Assembly: GCF_023349185.1 (NCBI RefSeq)
Contig: NZ_JAKIKY010000003.1
Span: forward strand, 186,001 to 250,000
DNA length: 64,000 bases
DNA from: Shewanella aquimarina
Lineage (GTDB): Bacteria > Pseudomonadota > Gammaproteobacteria > Enterobacterales > Shewanellaceae
Reading direction: 5' to 3'
Both the position numbers and the translations under genes were made by a program. The notes beneath the pieces were generated by a model. That model saw only the letters and a list, made by a program, of their open reading frames with translations, had not been told where the DNA came from and searched no databases. Shown here piece by piece: positions 1 through 7,868 of this stretch; within the stretch, counting starts at the first letter, position 1, and each line of letters opens with the position of its first letter.

Positions 1-2547
1 GTAGGCGATCAATTTTTCCAGCAGCAGTTTACCTATGCCGATCCCCTGATGGTCGCTGCGTACCGCCATGGCGAACTCTGCCTCGGTATTATCTGGGTCG
101 ATGGAGGCCCTGACCGCTCCTAGGGTAATATCGTCGCCGTCGGCTCCCTTGATGGTGGCGATGAAGGCCATCTCCCGCGCATAGTCAATTTGGGTGAGTA
201 CCGCCATCTCTTCGTGGGTCATCTTAGATCGCACGCCAAAGTAGCGTTTATACCTGTCTTCGTCGGAGAGAGAGTTATCGAAGGCCAGGTGTTTGGGCTC
301 ATCCTCGGGCAGAATGGGTCTGAGCATGATCTTAAGACCATTCTTCAATACCGCGTGTTCCTCTAGCTCCTTAGGATAGGGGCAGATGGCTAAGCGATTT
401 GGGGTGTCCTGGGCATTGGCGTTAAGCTGGATATTCACATCCAATAGGGTTATCTGCTCGCCGGCGCACAGCACAGGGTTGAGATCTAAGCCCGCAATCT
501 CGGGGCAATCTATGATGAGATGCGATATTTGAGTCAGCATGACACATAGGGCGTTCATGTCTAAACCCAGAGGCAGGTGTCTGTCTTTTAGCTTATGGGT
601 CTTCAGCGCCTGGATCACCATGTAGCGGGCCAGCGTCATGTTCAGCGGCGGCAATGCAACCGCCGCATCTGTGGTGGGTTGCCATTCGGAGCCACCTTCA
701 CCGAGTAAGATCGCCGGACCAAACACGGGATCATGGGTAACGGCGACGCGGATCTCCTGCGTGCCGGCGGTTAGGGCCATCTTCTGTACGATAAGGCCCT
801 GTATGTCGGCGTCCTGGTTGAGCGAGTGTACCCGACCGACCATGGCATCGGCGGCCTGCAACACTTCCTGGTGGGAGGTGAGGTTGAGCGTGACGCCGTG
901 CACATCAGATTTATGGTGAATATCCGGCGATTGCACCTTGAGGGCGATGGGATAGCCTATCTGCTCGGCGATCTCGGCGGCGCGCTCTGCGCTGGCGGCA
1001 AAGTGGGTCTCTATGGTGTTTAACCCATAGGCTTTAAGTATGGCGCTGGCTTCGTGAGTCTCGATAACCTGCTTGTTTGCACCAATCGCCTGTTGCAGTA
1101 GCGAGCGGGCCAACTGTGCATCGGTTGGGATATTATCCGGTATAGATTGCGGCACTTCCTGCAGTAACTTTTGGTTACGCCTGTATTCGACCATGTGCAT
1201 AAAGGCACCGACTGCGCCCTCTGGGGTGCGATAGGTGGGCACCCCGGCGCGGTTAAAGAGTTTTCTTGCCTGATAGGCCGAGTCTTCACCGCTCCAGTTA
1301 GTGAGCACATTGACCTTGTGACGCCTCGGATGTTTTGAGACGAGCTCTATGATGCTGTTAGCTATCTCTATGCCATCTCCGAGGGCCGAGGGTGAGTGCA
1401 ACACCAAGATGGCGTCGGTGACATCGGCATTCATCAAGATGTCCAGGCTCTGGGTATAGCGTTTCGCATCGGCATCACCGCCGATATCCACGGGATTTTG
1501 TCCCGACCAGGTATCGGGTAACAAGGCATTGAGCTTATCGAAGGTATCATCGTCCAGGGTGGCTGCCTTACCACCGCCCAAGATGAGCTGATCTAACCCC
1601 AGCACGGCGGGGCCACCGCCATTACTGAGAATGGCGAGCCTCTCCCCCTGTAACGGCGCGGAGTGGGCCAGGGTTTCAACGGCGGCAAAAAGCTCCACCA
1701 GATCGTTGACCCTCAGCATACCCGCGCGTCTAAACGCGGCCTCGTAGACGGCGTCGTTACCCACCTCGCCGCCGGTGTGGAGCTTGGCGGCCGTGGTGCC
1801 CTCAAGGCTGCGACCCGATTTGATCACCAATATGGGTTTATTGCGCGCGGCAGCGCGGGCGGCCGAGAGGAAGTGACGCTTCTCGTTAACCGAGTCTATG
1901 TAGAGCATGATGGCCGTGGTGCGCGAGTCTCGACCGAGAAAGTCCAGTAGCTCGTCGAAATCGATGTCGGTCGCATCTCCCAGGGAGATAAAGGACGAGA
2001 AACCAATCCCCTTATTGTTGGCCCAATCGAGCACAGTGGTGCAGATGGCGGCAGATTGTGACACGAAGGCGATTTTACCGGGCAGGGCGCTGGTGTGTGC
2101 CAGGCTGGCATTGAGCCCCAAATTAGGCAACATCATCCCCAGGCTGTTAGGACCAAGGATCCGCATGCCATAGCGTTTGGCATGGGCGCGTGTCAGGGTT
2201 AACAGGTTTTGGCCCTCTTCATCGAGTTGGTTGGCCATGCCCGAGGCATTGATGATCGCCACCTTACAACCAAATTGAGCGAGTCGCTCGACGATGGCGG
2301 GTACACGGCTGGCTGCAGTGCAGATGATGGCCAGATCTGGCTTAAGGGGCAGGGCTTCGATATTGGGATAGGCCAAGACGCCCATCACGGCATCATATTT
2401 AGGCGTCACCGGCATGATAGGCCCCGAAAACCCGCCAGACAGTAGGTTACGCATCACCACATTACCGGCACGTTTGGCGCCATTGGAGGCACCTATGATG
2501 GCCACCGACTTAGGTTTAAATAGGGTGTGTAATGTACGCTGGCTCAT
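1..2547 (-). CDS. Acyl-CoA synthetase (NDP-forming)/GNAT fusion, PatZ/Pka type, 3' end cut by window
   Basis: 849 codons are visible without a stop in the lines I sampled; the end lies beyond position 1. The N-terminus carries a CoA-binding Rossmann start (AIIGASNGAKRAG near residue 18), followed by CoA-ligase and ATP-grasp regions typical of ADP-forming acetate-CoA ligases. The last visible residues include QGIGIGKLL, the acetyl-CoA-binding loop of a GNAT domain, so this is a ligase-acetyltransferase fusion. Known members (E. coli PatZ/Pka) acetylate protein lysines, for example on acetyl-CoA synthetase; the ligase part is often catalytically dead, which I did not check. The start is ATG at 2547 with GGAG seven bases upstream. 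It is divergent from the DUF3718 gene. Family assignment is strong; the exact substrate is inference. Confidence 0.88.
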   Translation of the reverse strand, partial: MSQRTLHTLFKPKSVAIIGASNGAKRAGNVVMRNLLSGGFSGPIMPVTPKYDAVMGVLAYPNIEALPLKPDLAIICTAASRVPAIVERLAQFGCKVAIINASGMANQLDEEGQNLLTLTRAHAKRYGMRILGPNSLGMMLPNLGLNASLAHTSALPGKIAFVSQSAAICTTVLDWANNKGIGFSSFISLGDATDIDFDELLDFLGRDSRTTAIMLYIDSVNEKRHFLSAARAAARNKPILVIKSGRSLEGTTAAKLHTGGEVGNDAVYEAAFRRAGMLRVNDLVELFAAVETLAHSAPLQGERLAILSNGGGPAVLGLDQLILGGGKAATLDDDTFDKLNALLPDTWSGQNPVDIGGDADAKRYTQSLDILMNADVTDAILVLHSPSALGDGIEIANSIIELVSKHPRRHKVNVLTNWSGEDSAYQARKLFNRAGVPTYRTPEGAVGAFMHMVEYRRNQKLLQEVPQSIPDNIPTDAQLARSLLQQAIGANKQVIETHEASAILKAYGLNTIETHFAASAERAAEIAEQIGYPIALKVQSPDIHHKSDVHGVTLNLTSHQEVLQAADAMVGRVHSLNQDADIQGLIVQKMALTAGTQEIRVAVTHDPVFGPAILLGEGGSEWQPTTDAAVALPPLNMTLARYMVIQALKTHKLKDRHLPLGLDMNALCVMLTQISHLIIDCPEIAGLDLNPVLCAGEQITLLDVNIQLNANAQDTPNRLAICPYPKELEEHAVLKNGLKIMLRPILPEDEPKHLAFDNSLSDEDRYKRYFGVRSKMTHEEMAVLTQIDYAREMAFIATIKGADGDDITLGAVRASIDPDNTEAEFAMAVRSDHQGIGIGKLLLEKLIAY

Positions 2548-2729
2548 TCCCGGCTCCTGTTGTCACTCGCCAAGGGACAGTGTAACTCAGTTGTACTTTT
2601 TTTCTCTAGGATTTTAGTAGGATAAGCCCCACCCGAACGTTAGCTCTAGGCCGCTACACAGCTTGCAACACTTTGACATCAAGGGTTAACAACCTTGGCG
2701 ACACTTTTAGGCTTTACTTGAGATGGGCT

Positions 2730-2781
2730 GATTTGGCGAGGCTGGTTTTTTGCGTCAATATAGGCGTCGCCTCGCCTAATC
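2730..2781. repeat. 13-bp inverted repeat in the leader of the DUF3718 gene
   Basis: GATTTGGCGAGGC (2730-2742) and GCCTCGCCTAATC (2769-2781) pair with one mismatch around a 26-nt loop that contains a T-run. It lies 54 bp before the ATG at 2836. There is no U-tract after the second arm, so it is not a plain terminator on the + strand. Role unknown. The rest of the 2548-2835 gap shows nothing else recognisable. Confidence 0.5.
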
Positions 2782-2835
2782 AGTAACATCCTGACGTCAC
2801 AGTGCCGTTTTCCTTAACGGCTCAAGGAGTTCAAC

Positions 2836-3270
2836 ATGAAAACAGGGGCGTTTTTTTCTATCGGTTTGGCCGTTACGGCGATTGGCTTAGCCTTGAGTTC
2901 GCCGCAGGTTTTAAGCGAAACCTCGGCGGTCGCCACTCATACCAATCCTCACTATCAATTTGTGGCACGAGACAATAGTGTCGAGACCAAGATCTGTATT
3001 GCGGCGGGTAGCGATAACAGTTCGGCGCTAAAACGCAAATTGATTAACTATGACCACAACATGCGCTTTGGTGTGAACAGTATTTCCTGTAATGGCCTGA
3101 GTCTGGCGCAGTTCTCTCATAAATATCAGGCGCAGCAAAGTTATCTCTTCCTCGAGCGTCACTCCTCTATCGCCAATAGGGTGAAGACCAAGGTGAGTAT
3201 TATCGATCTTGCCGGCAATCAATCTTTTGCTGGGGGGGAACCGATTATGGTGATGGTTAGTGCAAAGTAG
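2836..3270 (+). CDS. Small exported protein, DUF3718-like
   Basis: 144 residues. AAGGAG sits six bases before the ATG. The first ~28 residues form a signal peptide (Lys at position 2, hydrophobic core, small residues before SETSA), so export to the periplasm is expected. The mature part has one pair of cysteines about 34 residues apart (KICIAAGS and ISCNGL), which fits my memory of DUF3718 proteins from Shewanella and Vibrio, where an alanine-rich helix is followed by a CNG motif. No enzymatic motif is visible. It stands alone between a divergent gene and the tRNA-Val terminator. Function unknown; the family call is from pattern memory. Confidence 0.75.
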   Translation: MKTGAFFSIGLAVTAIGLALSSPQVLSETSAVATHTNPHYQFVARDNSVETKICIAAGSDNSSALKRKLINYDHNMRFGVNSISCNGLSLAQFSHKYQAQQSYLFLERHSSIANRVKTKVSIIDLAGNQSFAGGEPIMVMVSAK

Positions 3271-3338
3271 GCTAGGTTTCGAGTGATTGAAGCGGGGGCA
3301 GAGTTGGTCACTGATGGAGCTGAGTAGGCTACAGGCAT

Positions 3339-3360
3339 AAAAAAACCAGCTTGCGCTGGC
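3339..3360 (-). terminator. Terminator of the tRNA-Val pair
   Basis: Read on the minus strand: CCAGC, loop GCAA, GCTGG, then seven T. It lies 20 bp after the 3' end of the second tRNA-Val. Confidence 0.8.
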
Positions 3361-3379
3361 TGATATCTATTTTACAAGA

Positions 3380-3456
3380 TGGTACAACCGAGTGGATTCG
3401 AACCACCGACCCCCACCATGTCAAGGTGGTGCTCTAACCAACTGAGCTACGGTTGT
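3380..3456 (-). tRNA. tRNA-Val (GAC)
   Basis: Cloverleaf with acceptor ACAACCG/CGGTTGT, D-arm GCTCAGTTGG, anticodon loop TTGACAT (anticodon GAC), T-loop TTCGAAT and an encoded CCA end. 77 nt. It is the second gene of a tandem pair on the minus strand, with a sequence identical to its partner. Confidence 0.97.
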
Positions 3457-3476
3457 ACTGGTATCTCTTGTAAAAT

Positions 3477-3553
3477 TGGTACAACCGAGTGGATTCGAAC
3501 CACCGACCCCCACCATGTCAAGGTGGTGCTCTAACCAACTGAGCTACGGTTGT
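3477..3553 (-). tRNA. tRNA-Val (GAC)
   Basis: Identical in sequence to the copy at 3380-3456, anticodon GAC, CCA encoded. The two genes are separated by 20 bp and are probably processed from one transcript started from the promoter at about 3597-3626. Confidence 0.97.
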
Positions 3554-3596
3554 ACTGCTTTACCGTTCACGACCTGTCGGCCAGCGAACGAGCGCT

Positions 3597-3626
3597 ATAT
3601 TACGAGGGATGTAAGGTGAGTTGCAA
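3597..3626 (-). promoter_or_regulatory. Promoter of the tRNA-Val operon
   Basis: On the minus strand TTGCAA (3621-3626), an 18-bp spacer, and TAATAT (3597-3602), followed by the GC-rich discriminator AGCGC. A GC-rich discriminator is typical of stringently controlled stable-RNA promoters. It lies about 44 bp before the first tRNA. Sequence match only. Confidence 0.55.
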
Positions 3627-3783
3627 GCAAAAAATCGTAATTTTTCAATCAAGCGGTGATTTGCTGTGCAACTTGATCTATTTAACGCCAAAGCGGCGGT
3701 AAATTCGGCAAAACTTACAACTAGGAAACTAGCCAAGATGATGATTATAGAGTTAAACATCACCTTGACGGTTTTTGTGATGG

Positions 3784-5169
3784 TTATAAATCTGTGTGAC
3801 TAACGGGCTGCTCGACCAAGGCGAGTTGTTTTGGGTGCCTTTGAATATGCTTCAGCCTTAAGGCAAAAAGCAGTGCCGCGCTGGTGAGACCAGCAATCAA
3901 GCCAATCCAGAAACCATGTGCCCCCATAGCTGGCACCAAGAGGTCGGTCTCAGCCAAGAGGTAACCCAGTACCATGCCAATGGCCCAATAGGAGATCAGG
4001 GTAATGTAGAAGGCGCTGCGGGTGTCGTGGTATCCCCGCAGGGCACCCGCCGTGACAACTTGTACCGAATCAGACAACTGATACAGGGCGGCCAGGAACA
4101 TTAGGCTACTCGCTAAGGCAACTACCTTTGGGTTTTGGTTATAGAGCAGCGCGATCTGAGTGCTAAACACCACAGTGAAAACCGCGGTGCAGGCTGCCAG
4201 ACTAAAGGCGATAATCAGACCGACTTTAGTCACCAGTTTAGCGATTACAGCCTTATCTTGTCCCAGATAGTAGCCAACCCGAATCGAGACCGCGATACCG
4301 ATAGAGAGGGGCAGCATAAACACGATTGATGAGAAGTTGAGTGCAATCTGATGGCCCGCCACGACGTCGGCGCCCAATGGCGCGAGTAACAGTGCGATGA
4401 TAGCAAACAGGCTGACCTCGAAAAACAGTGCCATGGCGATGGGCATGCCGTGCTTGGTCATCTTCTTCATAGTTGCCAGATCTGGCAGGTGGAAGGCACT
4501 TAAGGGGGCTAGGGCTGCGAAGCGTTTATGGCGCTGCATATAGATGATCATGGTGATGAACATGGCCCAGAACACTAACGCCGTTGCAAACCCACAGCCT
4601 GCACCACCCATCGCTGGCGCGCCTAAATGGCCATAGATGAAGATATAGTTGGCCGGAATGTTCACCGCCAGACCAACGAAACCTATCACCATGGTAGGCA
4701 GCGTGTAGGAGATCCCTTCGCTGCAGCCACGCAACACCTGATACAGGACGAAGGCGGGCACGCCCCAGGCGAAGCCGTGGAGATAACGGATGCTCAGTTC
4801 TGCAAGATCGGCAGATAATCCCATTAATTTAAAGATCTGTGGCGCAAAAAGCAGAAAGGCTATGACAACAGCGGCGCCGATTATGGCAATATAGGCTGCC
4901 TGATAGGCCATTGGCCGGATGGCGTTTTGATTATCGGCGCCATGGTGGCTGGCAAAGACTGGGGTAAAGGCAACCAGCAGGCCCTGTACAAATAAGAGTG
5001 CCGGCAGCCAAAGACTGCCACCGATGGCCACCGCGGCCATATCCAAAGCGCTGACCCGTCCGGCCATGACGGTATCGATAAAACCCATCATGGTTTGGGT
5101 GACCTGGGCGATGAGCACAGGCAACGCGAGATGGACGAGCTTTTTGGCTTGAAAGCCGAATTGATTCAT
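3784..5169 (-). CDS. norM: MATE-family multidrug efflux protein, NorM/MdtK type
   Basis: 461 residues with about 12 hydrophobic segments in two related halves, the length of NorM/MdtK. The N-terminus (KKLVHLALPVLIAQVTQTMMGFIDTVM, shown here only as its start region, residues 9-35) carries the family's first-helix pattern with the conserved FIDTVMAGR. It should export cationic drugs and dyes across the inner membrane by Na+ or H+ antiport. It is divergent from ribE with only 28 bp between the start codons; mdtK and the riboflavin synthase gene are also neighbours in E. coli. AAGGCG precedes the ATG. Family call firm, substrates not determinable. Confidence 0.92.
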   Translation of the reverse strand: MNQFGFQAKKLVHLALPVLIAQVTQTMMGFIDTVMAGRVSALDMAAVAIGGSLWLPALLFVQGLLVAFTPVFASHHGADNQNAIRPMAYQAAYIAIIGAAVVIAFLLFAPQIFKLMGLSADLAELSIRYLHGFAWGVPAFVLYQVLRGCSEGISYTLPTMVIGFVGLAVNIPANYIFIYGHLGAPAMGGAGCGFATALVFWAMFITMIIYMQRHKRFAALAPLSAFHLPDLATMKKMTKHGMPIAMALFFEVSLFAIIALLLAPLGADVVAGHQIALNFSSIVFMLPLSIGIAVSIRVGYYLGQDKAVIAKLVTKVGLIIAFSLAACTAVFTVVFSTQIALLYNQNPKVVALASSLMFLAALYQLSDSVQVVTAGALRGYHDTRSAFYITLISYWAIGMVLGYLLAETDLLVPAMGAHGFWIGLIAGLTSAALLFALRLKHIQRHPKQLALVEQPVSHTDL

Positions 5170-5197
5170 GAAAACGCCTTAATGCAGAGAGTAAAAA

Positions 5198-5809
5198 ATG
5201 TTTACAGGTATTGTTCAAGCCACATGTGAAGTGGCGGCTATTCATAAAAAAGATGGTCTTAATACAATCGAAATTGCGATGCCATTACACCTGAAGGAAA
5301 ACTTGCAGCGGGGTGCAAGTGTCGCCAATAACGGCGTCTGTCTGACCGTTACCGAGATGGCTGATGATAGGGTGTTTTTCGATGTAATGGAAGAGACTTT
5401 AAGGCTGACCAATTTGGCCAATCTGTCGGTAGGTAGCAAAGTTAATATCGAGCGTTCATTGACTTATGGCAGCGAGATAGGCGGTCATGTGTTATCGGGT
5501 CACGTGCATACCCAGGCGAGGGTGGCCGAGGTGAGTCATACCTCCTCCCATTTCGACATCCGTCTCGAAGTCGAACCAAAATGGATGAACTACATCCTCT
5601 ATAAGGGGTTCGTCGGCGTAAATGGTTGTAGTCTGACCGTGGGAGAGGTGAGTGAGTCGGGTTTTATGCTGCACCTCATTCCAGAAACCCTGGAGATCAC
5701 TAACTTAGACGAAGCCAGTGTTGACACCATGCTCAACATAGAAATAGACAGCCAGACTCAGGCCATAGTGGATACCGTAGAGCGGGTACTCGCCAAGCGC
5801 CTGGGCTAG
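5198..5809 (+). CDS. ribE: Riboflavin synthase, alpha subunit
   Basis: 203 residues, starting MFTGIVQ, the near-invariant beginning of this enzyme. It has two lumazine-binding repeats: NNGVCLTV in the first half and GVNGCSLTVGE in the second. It catalyses the dismutation of two 6,7-dimethyl-8-ribityllumazine molecules to riboflavin, the last step of the pathway, in the cytoplasm. E. coli calls this gene ribC. The 28-bp gap to norM leaves no space for an FMN riboswitch. The stop codon TAG (5807-5809) lies inside the terminal repeat of the following MITE-like element. Confidence 0.95.
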   Translation: MFTGIVQATCEVAAIHKKDGLNTIEIAMPLHLKENLQRGASVANNGVCLTVTEMADDRVFFDVMEETLRLTNLANLSVGSKVNIERSLTYGSEIGGHVLSGHVHTQARVAEVSHTSSHFDIRLEVEPKWMNYILYKGFVGVNGCSLTVGEVSESGFMLHLIPETLEITNLDEASVDTMLNIEIDSQTQAIVDTVERVLAKRLG

Positions 5810-6075
5810 GGCCTGTTGACCTTTTGAGAACAATTTTTGTTCTATTTGAGCACGTTCAAATCGCGGCATGAGGCTTGAAGTATAGTTATTCTATATAAAA
5901 GCCCAGCAACAAAGAGTTGAACGTGCTCAATACGAACCCTGCGGGCAGCGTCTGTATCATTTTTCTATTGCGTTATCATTCATTGATGTAGCACATCACA
6001 TTACAATCGCTCTGCCTTGTATAAAAACGATACAGAATGCTGCAAAAATGAACGCGAAAGATAAACAGGCCCTAG
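5806..6075. mobile_element. 270-bp MITE-like structured repeat
   Basis: The ends are inverted: CTAGGGCCTGTT at 5806-5817 and AACAGGCCCTAG at 6064-6075, with partial similarity continuing inward (CTTT). The TA flanking GGGCCTGTT on both sides could be a target duplication as in Tc1/mariner or IS630 relatives. Inside is a perfect 14-bp inverted repeat, TTGAGCACGTTCAA (5846-5859) and TTGAACGTGCTCAA (5917-5930), enclosing a smaller stem (TATAG/CTATA). A further short hairpin, GAACAA/TTGTTC, lies near the left end. No ORF. I recall similar sequences dispersed in Shewanella genomes; that is memory, not a search. It fills most of the 5810-6154 gap. Confidence 0.7.
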
Positions 6076-6154
6076 TGTTTTATTTGCTTTAACACGCACA
6101 TGCACTTAATCAGTCGTCTATAAGAGGCTATTGGTGCATGTCAGTCTTGTTTGG

Positions 6155-6355
6155 CTAATAATATTGCTCATTGTCTGAGTCGACATAGACTTCAATTTTT
6201 TGCCGGGAATCATCGATATGGGTTCGAAAATGGATGGGATTACAGCAGACCCGGCAATCATCGTAGTAGTCCTGATCCCCACAACTGATATCTAGGTTGA
6301 TATGTTGATGATGTCCACAGTGGGGACAACAGATCACTTTATCAAAAATTTTCAT
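6155..6355 (-). CDS. CPXCG-motif cysteine-rich protein
   Basis: 66 residues. It has CPHCG at residues 10-14 and CRVCCNPI near residue 34, the two metal-binding knuckles of the CPXCG family (Cys_rich_CPXG), followed by the acidic tail usual in this family. Probably a small zinc-binding cytoplasmic protein; function unknown. The start codon overlaps the stop of the upstream SDR gene (ATGA), with GGAG seven bases upstream, so the two are co-translated. Confidence 0.85.
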   Translation of the reverse strand: MKIFDKVICCPHCGHHQHINLDISCGDQDYYDDCRVCCNPIHFRTHIDDSRQKIEVYVDSDNEQYY

Positions 6356-7098
6356 CCGTCGGCTCCTGTATATCCGGTTGCGCTGCGACCGCCATCGATG
6401 GCGATCACCTGGCCATTAAGGTAAGGACTGTCTAGGATGAAGCATACCGTATTGGCGATATCCTTGGGCCCGCCAGCTCTCTGTAGAGGAATAGCCTGGG
6501 TGACCTTGGCGATAGCGGCTTGATCGCTCTTGGATGGCCAGAGTATCGCACCGGGCGATATCCCATTGACCCTTATCTTAGGCGCTAATTCTTGTGCCAG
6601 GGCGCGAGTCGCCATCTGTAGTCCTGCCTTAGATATAGAGTATAGCCCATGGTGTTTTAAGGGGCGCTCGCCGTGAATATCGACTAGGTTGATGACGCAG
6701 CCTTGGTTGCTCGCCAGGTTATCGCCAAGGGCCGTGGCTAACAGATAGGGGGAGAGCAGATTAAGGTTTAACAGCCGCTGGCTAGACGACCAGTCACTCA
6801 GGTTATTGTCTGGCGTAAATAAAGAAGCGTTGTTAACTAAAACCCCAAGCGGGAGTCGATGGACGTTAATGTGCCGAATGAGTGTGTCTATACCCGGTTC
6901 ATCGGCGAGATCCGCCTTTACAGTCTGGCAAGAGTTAGCCCGAACAAGGTTTAGTTTCTCTGCAAGGGAAATGGCCTCGACCTCGGAGCCATTATAGTGC
7001 AGCACAATGTTAAACCCTTTGTCGTGCAGGGCTAATACAATCGCCTGACCGATACGTTTTGCGCCGCCGGTTACCAGTGCCCATTTGGTCATTGTCAT
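6352..7098 (-). CDS. SDR oxidoreductase, pteridine-reductase/FolM-like
   Basis: 248 residues. The cofactor loop is TGGAKRIG (10-17), with Arg where classical SDRs have Gly; this TGxxxRxG form marks pteridine reductases and FolM. VNNAS follows near 88-92 and the catalytic YxxxK is Y153/K157. The C-terminus has NGISPGAILWP, also typical of pteridine reductases. It probably reduces a dihydropterin such as dihydromonapterin with NADPH. It is co-transcribed with the CPXCG gene (4-bp overlap). The start may be ATG 7098 or the second ATG at 7092, which has the better-spaced GGA. Class is solid, substrate inferred. Confidence 0.8.
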   Translation of the reverse strand: MTMTKWALVTGGAKRIGQAIVLALHDKGFNIVLHYNGSEVEAISLAEKLNLVRANSCQTVKADLADEPGIDTLIRHINVHRLPLGVLVNNASLFTPDNNLSDWSSSQRLLNLNLLSPYLLATALGDNLASNQGCVINLVDIHGERPLKHHGLYSISKAGLQMATRALAQELAPKIRVNGISPGAILWPSKSDQAAIAKVTQAIPLQRAGGPKDIANTVCFILDSPYLNGQVIAIDGGRSATGYTGADG

Positions 7099-7248
7099 TC
7101 CATTTTCTTAGTAGTGTTTAAACAGGATCTTGGATGACTTTTCCTCACATGGCAATAGTATGATGCCGTTAAGCAACAGCATTGCCCCTTAAGGTGACAA
7201 GACGAATAAGCATCTAAAATATCAAGGCGTTTAGGTTAGTTTTTATAC

Positions 7249-7554
7249 CTAACGACTCTGACTTGCTAACAAGGCTTGCTCTGTGCCTTGCTGCGGCAGC
7301 TCGGCGTGTAGCGCCTTGAGCCGTTTATCGAGTTCAAGCGCGATCTCGGCTTCCAGTTGACTGACATTGAGGGGTAATGGTGGCGATTGTTTTATTATCT
7401 CTTGTCCTACTATCTGCTGTCCTACTGGTCGCTTTTCTAGGGTTTGCGTTTCTGTGAGCGGCGTAGCTGTCTCAAGCATAGAAGCGCCTGGTGTACCGTC
7501 ATTGGGGTACAAAGGCTGATACAAGAGGGCGGTTAATAGAATAAGCTTCATCAT
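7249..7554 (-). CDS. Small secreted hypothetical protein
   Basis: I place the start at ATG 7554, not at the upstream in-frame ATG 7680, because GGAG lies seven bases before 7554 and the protein then begins MMKLILLTALL, a short signal-like hydrophobic stretch. That gives 101 residues. The rest is rich in Gln, Glu and Leu, with a probable amphipathic helix near the end (QLEAEIALELDKRLKAL). No cysteine and no known motif. It stands alone, convergent with nothing. I do not recognise it. Confidence 0.5.
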   Translation of the reverse strand: MMKLILLTALLYQPLYPNDGTPGASMLETATPLTETQTLEKRPVGQQIVGQEIIKQSPPLPLNVSQLEAEIALELDKRLKALHAELPQQGTEQALLASQSR

Positions 7555-7824
7555 GGTTGGGCTCCTTAGTGAGTTAGCCTTAACGATATGGCGGCTAGAG
7601 TAGGGAGCGTCCATGACTGTTAAATGACATACAGATGGATAATTGGTGACAGCTCCCATCGCGTGCGCTTCACATTGCATACTAGTCTCTAATTTAAGCC
7701 TTAGCAGTGGCCTTAAGCCTTGCGATTTACCTTATGCAGCCCTAGAATGACAGGCCTGCGCTGAAGTAGATCAAAACTCCGGTAATGTTTTGCGCTTCAG
7801 TTGCTTAAATTTTTCTCAATATGA

Positions 7825-7855
7825 CCAAGTGGCCCTACGTAGGGGTCACCACTGG
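7825..7855 (+). promoter_or_regulatory. Candidate ThrRS translational operator (anticodon-like hairpin)
   Basis: In the thrS leader, bases 7829-7835 (GTGGCCC) pair with 7843-7849 (GGGGTCAC region, one G-U) and leave the 7-nt loop TACGTAG. Loop positions equivalent to tRNA 34-36 are CGT, a threonine anticodon, at -31 to -29 from the ATG. In E. coli ThrRS represses its own mRNA by binding such an anticodon mimic just upstream of the ribosome site. The fold was drawn by hand. The rest of 7555-7824 shows nothing definite. Confidence 0.6.
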
Positions 7856-7868
7856 ATAAGGATAATAC

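Noticed and set aside
3560..3763. 67-codon frame on the minus strand upstream of tRNA-Val
   Set aside because: It overlaps the tRNA promoter, has no ribosome site and no recognisable features.
5170..5197. Possible FMN riboswitch before ribE
   Set aside because: The gap between the divergent genes is 28 bp, too short for the aptamer.
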